A DNA stretch of 64,000 nucleotides from RBG-13-51-18 sp963739395 (GTDB lineage: Bacteria; Chloroflexota; Dehalococcoidia; Dehalococcoidales; RBG-16-60-22): the NCBI GenBank assembly GCA_963739395.1, contig CAVUAE010000001.1, positions 806,001 to 870,000 of the forward strand, read 5' to 3'. The position numbers were made by a program, and so were the translations under genes. Below the pieces are notes generated by a model. The model was not told where the DNA came from and made no database searches. It saw nothing but the letters and a program-made list of their open reading frames with translations. Positions 58,814 through 64,000 of this stretch are shown in pieces. Position 1 is the stretch's first letter. Each line of letters opens with the position of its first letter.

Positions 58814-59767
58814 TTGGATAAAAAAACCCTGGATTGGTTGCTTGAAGGTTCACCATGGCTTAAATACGCCGTGGAAAGCCAGCTACTAGATGCCAAGCCT
58901 GACGTTAAACCAACTCTCCGAGATAGCTCCATCCAAAAAATAATCAATCGCCTCAAAAGCCAAACTGCTGGAATCCCAGCTATCAAATCCGGCAAAGTGC
59001 ATTACACCGAAACAGGCAAAGCTTACTGGGACCTCTTTTTTCTGGCGGATATCGGCTTGACGATACGAGATATTGAGTTAGAAGCCGAAGCGGAGGAGAT
59101 TTTCCGCTTTCAATCACGCGACGGCACATTTACCATCCCTCCTAATGTTAAGGAAAACTATTTTTGTATGTCCGCGATATTGATTTCTTCGCTGGCGAAA
59201 ATGGGCTATCGCGACGACCCGCGCGTGATAAAGTATATACGGGCGACGATGGGTTCGCAGCTGTCTGGCGGAGGTTGGGACTGCTATGAAGAAGAATTCA
59301 GTTCCGGTTTATCCTGCCCGATGGACGATATGAATATTTTGATGCTGCTGGGGCAGTATAAGGACTACCGCGAGAATCCAAAATTGAATAAAGCCATCGA
59401 CCACCTGCTGGCGCACTGGGAGATGAAGGTCAATATTTATGGGTTCGGGGTAGGGAAGCGTTTCCACAGTCTGCAATACCCGGCGGTTAAATATGGCATT
59501 CTGCGGGTGCTCGATGCGCTCTCGCTTTTTCCTTATGCGATAAAAAGTCAGGCTTTCCAAAACATGCTGGACTTCGTTCACGCTAAAGTCAAGAATGGAC
59601 GCTACTTTGCCGAGGCCACGGATATGGTTTATACTGACTTTGATTTTAGTCAAACGAAAGAGCCAAGCCGCTGGATTACGTTTTTGGTGAATCGGATAGA
59701 TAAAAGGGTAGATAAAATTCAAAACGGAGAAGGAAGCAAGTCGTGTATCGCATTGAAGTCTCGGTAA
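58814..59767 (+). CDS. Alpha/alpha-toroid (prenyltransferase/squalene-oxidase-repeat-like) protein
   Basis: 317 residues from a TTG start. Repeated helical units such as AEEIFRFQSRDGTF, MGSQLSGGGWDCYEEE and HLLAHWEM with the QxxDGxF/GGW pattern suggest a toroid fold like terpene cyclases or complement-like domains. Conserved Cys in NYFCMSA and GLSCPMDD could bind metal. No signal peptide. Its last 25 bases overlap the purL start, so it is co-transcribed with purine genes, though no link to purines is known. Confidence 0.62.
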   Translation: MDKKTLDWLLEGSPWLKYAVESQLLDAKPDVKPTLRDSSIQKIINRLKSQTAGIPAIKSGKVHYTETGKAYWDLFFLADIGLTIRDIELEAEAEEIFRFQSRDGTFTIPPNVKENYFCMSAILISSLAKMGYRDDPRVIKYIRATMGSQLSGGGWDCYEEEFSSGLSCPMDDMNILMLLGQYKDYRENPKLNKAIDHLLAHWEMKVNIYGFGVGKRFHSLQYPAVKYGILRVLDALSLFPYAIKSQAFQNMLDFVHAKVKNGRYFAEATDMVYTDFDFSQTKEPSRWITFLVNRIDKRVDKIQNGEGSKSCIALKSR

Positions 59768-62592
59768 GAGAGGGGTTCGCCGACCCGCGTTCCGAGGGAC
59801 TGCAAAAAGACATCCTCGACCTCGGTATTAAATCGGTCAACCGTGTACGAGTTAGCAGTATCTATCTGCTCGAAGGCAACCTCACCGATAATGAACTGCT
59901 TTCTATATGTCAGGAGCTACTCACTGACCCCATTGTGGAGGAATACACCACTCAAGATAGTCCCGCCCCTGCCGGCGCTCGGCTGGTCGAGGTTGCCTAT
60001 AATCCCGGCGTCATGGACCCCGTAGAAGACAGCGTGAAAAAGGGCATCCGTGACCTTGGTATAAATACTATAACTGCCGTCCGGACGGCTAAGAAATACC
60101 TGCTCTGGGGCAACATTTCCGACGATACTCTTAAGTCCATCTGCGATAAACTGCTGGTCAACAGCGTCGTCCAGCACATCGTCGCCCACAAAGAAGCCGT
60201 GGCGCTGCCCTCGGCTATCTATAATTTCAAGCTGGAAAAGATAGACATCGCCAGCATGAATGATGACGCCATGACGGAGTTAAGCAAAGGCAGGTTCTGG
60301 CTGAATATAAAAGAGATGCGCATTATCCAGAATTACTTTAAAAAGCTCGGTCGTCAGCCAACTGATGTCGAACTGGAGACACTAGCCCAAACATGGTCGG
60401 AGCATTGTATCCACAAGACCTTTAAAGCGAAAATCACTCTCAGTAAAAAAGTCATCGATAATTTAATGAAAAGCACGGTAATGAAGGTCACCCAGGAACT
60501 GAATAAACCTTGGTGCCTTTCCGTGTTTAAAGATAATGCTGGCGTCATTGATTTTGATGGTCGGTATGCCGTTTGCTTTAAAGTCGAAACTCATAACCAC
60601 CCCTCGGCGGTAGAGCCTTATGGCGGGGCGGCAACCGGCATCGGCGGTGTCATTCGCGATCCATTAGGCACAGGTCTGGGCGCTAAGCCGATTATGAACA
60701 CCGATGTTTTCTGTTTCGGTCCGCCGGATTACCCTTACGATAAGTTACCTAAAGGTGTACTTCACCCGCGGCGTATTTTTAAAGGCGTAAGAGCTGGCGT
60801 GGCAGATTACGGCAATCGCATGGGCATACCCACTTCCAACGGCTCGATATTTTTCGACGAGCGGTACGTGGGCAATCCGCTGGTTTACTGCGGCACCGTG
60901 GGGATAATGCCGAAAAACATGAGTCAGAAAGGGATGCAAAAACCCGGCGACCTGGTCGTGGTGGTGGGGGGCAAAACGGGACGCGATGGTATCCATGGCG
61001 TAACCTTTGCTTCCGGCGAATTAGATAAAGAGTCGGAAACGCTCTCCCAAAGCTCGGTTCAAATCGGCAATCCTATCGTGGAAAAGAAAGCCCTGGACGC
61101 TATTTTACAGGCACGCGATTTGGGACTATATCGCCGTATTACAGACTGCGGGGGCGGGGGACTTTCTTCCGCCGTCGGCGAAATGGCAGAGGAAACCGGC
61201 GTCCGTATCAATCTGGAGAAAGTGCCTATAAAATATTCAGGCCTCTCTTACACCGAGATATGGGTATCCGAGTCGCAGGAGCGTATGTTATTGGCAGTCC
61301 CTCCGGACAAAATAAACCAGTTAATGGCTATCTTTAAGAAAGAGGATGTGGAAGCCAGCGTTATCGGTGAGTTCACGAATAATAAACGACTCCAGCTTAA
61401 TTATAACAGCAACCTGGTGTGCGACCTCGATATGGAGTTCCTGCACAAAGGACTACCCCAACTGGAGCGGGACGCTTTATGGCAGCCAACGCTTAACCCT
61501 GAGCCGGATTTCGCCCAGCCGCCCGACCTCACTGAAGACCTAAAAAAGATATTGGGCTCATGGAATATTTGCAGCAAGGAATGGGTCATCCGCCAATACG
61601 ACCATGAGGTGCAGGGCACCAGCGTGCTCAAGCCGCTGGTCGGCGCCGCTAACGATGGACCCGGCGACGCTGCGGTTATCCGGCCACTGGCGGATTCAAA
61701 TAAAGGGATTATCATTTCTAATGGCATCAATCCCAAGTACGGCGATATCGATACTTACTGGATGGCGGCTTCTGCTATCGACGAGGCATTAAGGCAGGTT
61801 ATTGCCGTAGGCGGCAGCCTGGACAAGGTAGCATTACTGGACAATTCCTGCTGGGGCAACCCGGAAAAGCCCGACCGTCTAGGTACATTAGTGCGGGCGA
61901 TGCAGGCTTGCTACGATATCGCCAGCGTTTACGGCACCCCGTTCATATCCGGCAAGGACAGCCTCTATAACGAATACGAAACTGGCAAAGAAAGCATTTG
62001 TATCCCGCCCACGCTCCTTATTTCCGCGATGGGGATTATGGATAATATCGATAGAACCGTCTCCATGGACTGTAAGCAGTCGGGTAACCTGATTTATATC
62101 ATCGGTGCTACCTATAAAGAACTTGGCGGCTCGCATTATTTCGCGACACGCGGCTATATCGGCAATCGCGTCCCCAGAGTCCACCCGGAGAAAGGCAAGC
62201 GGCTGATGAATAAACTAGCCGCAGCGATGAAAAAAGGGTTGGTGAAAGCCTGCCATGACCTTAGCGAGGGGGGTATAGGGGTGGCGGCGGCAGAAATGGC
62301 TTTTGCCGGCGGTCTTGGTATGAAGATAGAGTTAAAGAATGTATCTTTAGCCGAAGATATCGAGCGCGATGATTATATCCTATTCTCGGAGTCCAACACC
62401 CGCTTTCTGGTAGAAGTGTCGCCTAGAGATAAACAGACGTTCGAAAAAACGTTATCCGGCGTAGACTTCGCGGAAATAGGTAGAGTTTACTCGAATAAAA
62501 AGCTGGAAGTAATCGGACGTGATGGTAAAGTCATTCTGTCCGTTGCTATTGATGAATTGAAAGAAGCCTGGCAGGAGCCTTTGCGATGGTAA
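59743..62592 (+). CDS. purL: Phosphoribosylformylglycinamidine synthase with two fused PurS domains (PurS-PurS-PurL)
   Basis: 949 residues from a GTG start. Residues 1-75 and 82-155 are two PurS-like repeats (VSVREGFADPRSEGLQKDIL versus VAYNPGVMDPVEDSVKKGIR, each with a following Y-L-G/W turn). From about 165 the small-PurL core follows: KVETHNHPSAVEPYGGA holds the catalytic His, then GGKTGRDGIHG and ISGKDSLYNEY. It makes FGAM from FGAR, ATP and ammonia, with PurQ supplied separately downstream. The fused PurS dimer mirrors the N-terminal domain of large-type PurL. Confidence 0.96.
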   Translation: MYRIEVSVREGFADPRSEGLQKDILDLGIKSVNRVRVSSIYLLEGNLTDNELLSICQELLTDPIVEEYTTQDSPAPAGARLVEVAYNPGVMDPVEDSVKKGIRDLGINTITAVRTAKKYLLWGNISDDTLKSICDKLLVNSVVQHIVAHKEAVALPSAIYNFKLEKIDIASMNDDAMTELSKGRFWLNIKEMRIIQNYFKKLGRQPTDVELETLAQTWSEHCIHKTFKAKITLSKKVIDNLMKSTVMKVTQELNKPWCLSVFKDNAGVIDFDGRYAVCFKVETHNHPSAVEPYGGAATGIGGVIRDPLGTGLGAKPIMNTDVFCFGPPDYPYDKLPKGVLHPRRIFKGVRAGVADYGNRMGIPTSNGSIFFDERYVGNPLVYCGTVGIMPKNMSQKGMQKPGDLVVVVGGKTGRDGIHGVTFASGELDKESETLSQSSVQIGNPIVEKKALDAILQARDLGLYRRITDCGGGGLSSAVGEMAEETGVRINLEKVPIKYSGLSYTEIWVSESQERMLLAVPPDKINQLMAIFKKEDVEASVIGEFTNNKRLQLNYNSNLVCDLDMEFLHKGLPQLERDALWQPTLNPEPDFAQPPDLTEDLKKILGSWNICSKEWVIRQYDHEVQGTSVLKPLVGAANDGPGDAAVIRPLADSNKGIIISNGINPKYGDIDTYWMAASAIDEALRQVIAVGGSLDKVALLDNSCWGNPEKPDRLGTLVRAMQACYDIASVYGTPFISGKDSLYNEYETGKESICIPPTLLISAMGIMDNIDRTVSMDCKQSGNLIYIIGATYKELGGSHYFATRGYIGNRVPRVHPEKGKRLMNKLAAAMKKGLVKACHDLSEGGIGVAAAEMAFAGGLGMKIELKNVSLAEDIERDDYILFSESNTRFLVEVSPRDKQTFEKTLSGVDFAEIGRVYSNKKLEVIGRDGKVILSVAIDELKEAWQEPLRW

Positions 62593-62599
62593 AAGCGAT

Positions 62600-63373
62600 A
62601 TGTCTAAAGTAAAAGTTTTAATGCTGCGAGCGCCCGGAACCAACCGGGATGGCGATACAGAAATCGCCTTTAACATAGCCGGCGCGTCGGTGGTGGATTC
62701 AGCACTGGTAAACGAATTAACACGGAAGGAAAAACGACTCTCCGACTATCAAATCATGGTCATTCCCGGCGGCTTTACTTACGGCGACGATGTTTCCGCC
62801 GGTAAAATCATGGCGAATGAAATCCGTCTGGGTCTGGGCGAGGTTATCGATAAATTTGTTGCGGATGGGCGGCTGGTGCTGGGTATTTGTAACGGCTTCC
62901 AGGTTCTGGTGAAAACGGGCATTCTACCAGGTATAAATGGGCAGAGCACCCAGCCGGTGACCTTAACCAATAACGATTCCGGCAAATTCGAATGCCGCTG
63001 GGTCTATTTAAAGGTTAATAAAAAAAGTCCTTGTGTTTTTACTAGAAAAATGGACGGTATGTATATCCCTATCGCTCATGGCGAAGGTAAGCTGGTAGCG
63101 GAAGTCGGCATGTTGGAAAAGCTGAATATCGTCGTGCAGTACGTTAACGAAAAGGGAAAAACCGAGGCAGGTTATCCATATAATCCTAACGGCTCGGTTA
63201 AAGATATCGCTGGCATTTGCGACGCTACGGGGCGCATTTTCGGGCTAATGCCCCACCCCGAGGACTTCATCCGCTGGACACAGCATCCCCGCTGGACGCG
63301 GGAAAAAGAACGAAAAGACCTTTACGGTTTACAGATTTTTACCAATGCGATGGCTTGGGCGAAAGGTATCTAA
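62600..63373 (+). CDS. purQ: Phosphoribosylformylglycinamidine synthase glutaminase subunit
   Basis: 257 residues, class I glutaminase. The nucleophile Cys lies in GICNGFQVL, PGGFTYGDD is the substrate loop, and the His-Glu pair is in LMPHPEDFI. It feeds ammonia to PurL. It starts seven bases after purL with GATATG at the start and no strong RBS, so coupling is likely. The protein is longer than the PurQ of Bacillus (about 227). Confidence 0.96.
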   Translation: MSKVKVLMLRAPGTNRDGDTEIAFNIAGASVVDSALVNELTRKEKRLSDYQIMVIPGGFTYGDDVSAGKIMANEIRLGLGEVIDKFVADGRLVLGICNGFQVLVKTGILPGINGQSTQPVTLTNNDSGKFECRWVYLKVNKKSPCVFTRKMDGMYIPIAHGEGKLVAEVGMLEKLNIVVQYVNEKGKTEAGYPYNPNGSVKDIAGICDATGRIFGLMPHPEDFIRWTQHPRWTREKERKDLYGLQIFTNAMAWAKGI

Positions 63374-63384
63374 GACTAAGTCCG

Positions 63385-63639
63385 CTACTCTATTCCCTGT
63401 TCTTTTAAGTAGTCTAGTGCGTCCTGGATGGTAACGATTTTCTCGGCAGCCTCGTCGGGTATCTCGATTTTACGTTCCGGAGTGCTGAAGGTTTCTTCCA
63501 GCGACATGATCAACTCTACCAGGTCCAGAGAATCGGCGCCTAAATCCTCAACAAAGCTGGCGGTGGGCACAACATCCTTCTCGTCAACACCGAGCTGGTC
63601 CACAACCAGTTTCTTAATTTTTTCAAAAGCAGTTGCCAC
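63385..63639 (-). CDS. acpP: Acyl carrier protein
   Basis: 84 residues. The phosphopantetheine serine is in GADSLDLVELIM near residue 36. The acidic four-helix fold follows the family. It carries acyl chains in fatty acid synthesis and is the likely target of AcpS (17378-17743). It lies 24 bases after nusB on the minus strand; convergent with purQ. Confidence 0.97.
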   Translation of the reverse strand: MATAFEKIKKLVVDQLGVDEKDVVPTASFVEDLGADSLDLVELIMSLEETFSTPERKIEIPDEAAEKIVTIQDALDYLKEQGIE

Positions 63640-63663
63640 GTTTTCCCCCTTTTTCCAAGCCGT

Positions 63664-64000
63664 CTAGCGGTTAGCATGGTCGCTTACGGAACCGAGTACC
63701 CCATTGATGAATTTGCCGGAGCTTTCGCTGCCGAAAGTCTTAGCCAGTTCAACCGCTTCGTTAACAGCTACTTTGACTGGTACTTTATTATCAAATAAAA
63801 TCTCAAATATTGCAAGTCTAAGTATGTTACGGTCGATCAGCGCTAATTGGTTTACCGGCCAGGCTGGCGCTGATTTTTGAATATGTTGGTCTATCTCTTT
63901 TCTATTCTTTAACGCGCCGCTGACCAATCCCCTAACAAAATCACAGTTTTCTTTAGATAATTTGACTTCTGATAGCAGCCGTTCTACCACATCTTCGGGA
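63664..64000 (-). CDS. nusB: Transcription antitermination factor NusB (5' end outside the window)
   Basis: The frame is open through the right window edge, so about 30 N-terminal residues are missing. The visible 111 codons carry the NusB core: NCDFVRGLVSGALKNRKEID, LALIDRNILRLAIFEIL, and VPVKVAVNEAVELAKTFGSE ending KFINGVLGSV. NusB with NusE binds boxA and supports rRNA antitermination. An internal GTG at 63988-63990 is not a plausible start because the frame continues upstream. Confidence 0.92.
   Translation of the reverse strand, partial: PEDVVERLLSEVKLSKENCDFVRGLVSGALKNRKEIDQHIQKSAPAWPVNQLALIDRNILRLAIFEILFDNKVPVKVAVNEAVELAKTFGSESSGKFINGVLGSVSDHANR

Noticed and set aside
1..64000. tRNA or rRNA genes
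   Set aside because: No cloverleaf with a GGTTCGA-type T arm and no rRNA-like conserved stretch was recognised by eye; a tRNAscan/Infernal run with no hits would confirm this.

Overview
The window reads as a chromosomal segment of an anaerobic bacterium, most likely a Dehalococcoidia-like member of the Chloroflexota. That placement is an inference. It rests on a methylene-tetrahydrofolate reductase of the MetV/MetF type next to a cytoplasmic [NiFe] hydrogenase, a ferredoxin-fused EtfA with a membrane Fe-S oxidoreductase, a DUF2851 protein, a CIRCE-controlled groESL operon and a fused PurS-PurS-PurL. No rRNA, tRNA, CRISPR array or transposase was seen. NusB is cut by the right edge of the window.

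Layout: 0-4.3 kb (minus) carries a glycosyltransferase and three enzymes for an activated N-acetyl-6-deoxy-L-hexosamine. 4.4-7.2 kb holds queA, a duplicated cupin-like protein, a small gene broken by an in-frame TGA, and a VOC protein. 7.3-11.3 kb (minus) is a compact operon: hydrogenase small subunit, large subunit, metV, metF. A DUF4258/DUF2283 toxin-antitoxin-like pair with its own palindromic operator (11.5-12.07 kb) separates it from etfB-etfA-membrane oxidoreductase (12.2-16.3 kb). 16.6-24 kb has surE-acpS, an amidohydrolase, nadE, a thiolase/DUF35/phosphatase operon, a GNAT enzyme and meaB. 24-30 kb has a molybdopterin oxidoreductase with a membrane partner, an AT-rich rmuC gene, an MFS exporter, an M16 peptidase and a DUF5714 protein. 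30.2-32.3 kb is groES-groEL.

32.5-34.2 kb is a small module of an XRE regulator plus DUF2851. Each gene has a promoter with the same palindrome in its -35/-10 spacer. 35-39 kb has lysA, holB, ricT and an HNH nuclease. 39.2-40.6 kb is an AT-rich island with a Panacea-domain (DUF4065) protein and a MazF/PemK-like partner, preceded by a LexA-box-like site, a 10-codon leader and a terminator hairpin. 40.7-42.8 kb (minus) is folP-folK and a pterin synthase with a CExxHGH motif, next to a newly noted 55-codon membrane protein. 42.9-51.4 kb covers a second molybdopterin oxidoreductase, a biotin-dependent carboxyltransferase, LeuC/LeuD-type hydro-lyase plus isocitrate dehydrogenase, and small stress or housekeeping genes up to nadK. 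51.7-55 kb is a four-PAS hybrid histidine kinase whose receiver domain is split by a -1 frame change at an A7 run. 55-58.6 kb holds oxidative-stress genes (Fe/Mn SOD, flavodiiron protein), an AT-rich HEPN-like gene flanked by short duplicated segments, and a STAS-like protein. 58.8-64 kb is a toroid-fold protein, purL, purQ, acpP and nusB.

Together the metabolic genes suggest H2- and acyl-CoA-linked anaerobic energy metabolism: a Wood-Ljungdahl methyl-branch reductase tied to a hydrogenase, ETF electron delivery to the membrane, and methylmalonyl/propionyl-CoA handling. Many intergenic spaces contain small hairpin repeats of recurring families (GTCATTCC...GGAATCCAG, CCTGAGC..GTCGAAGG and related). 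One such element appears to have been inserted in frame into the pterin synthase gene.
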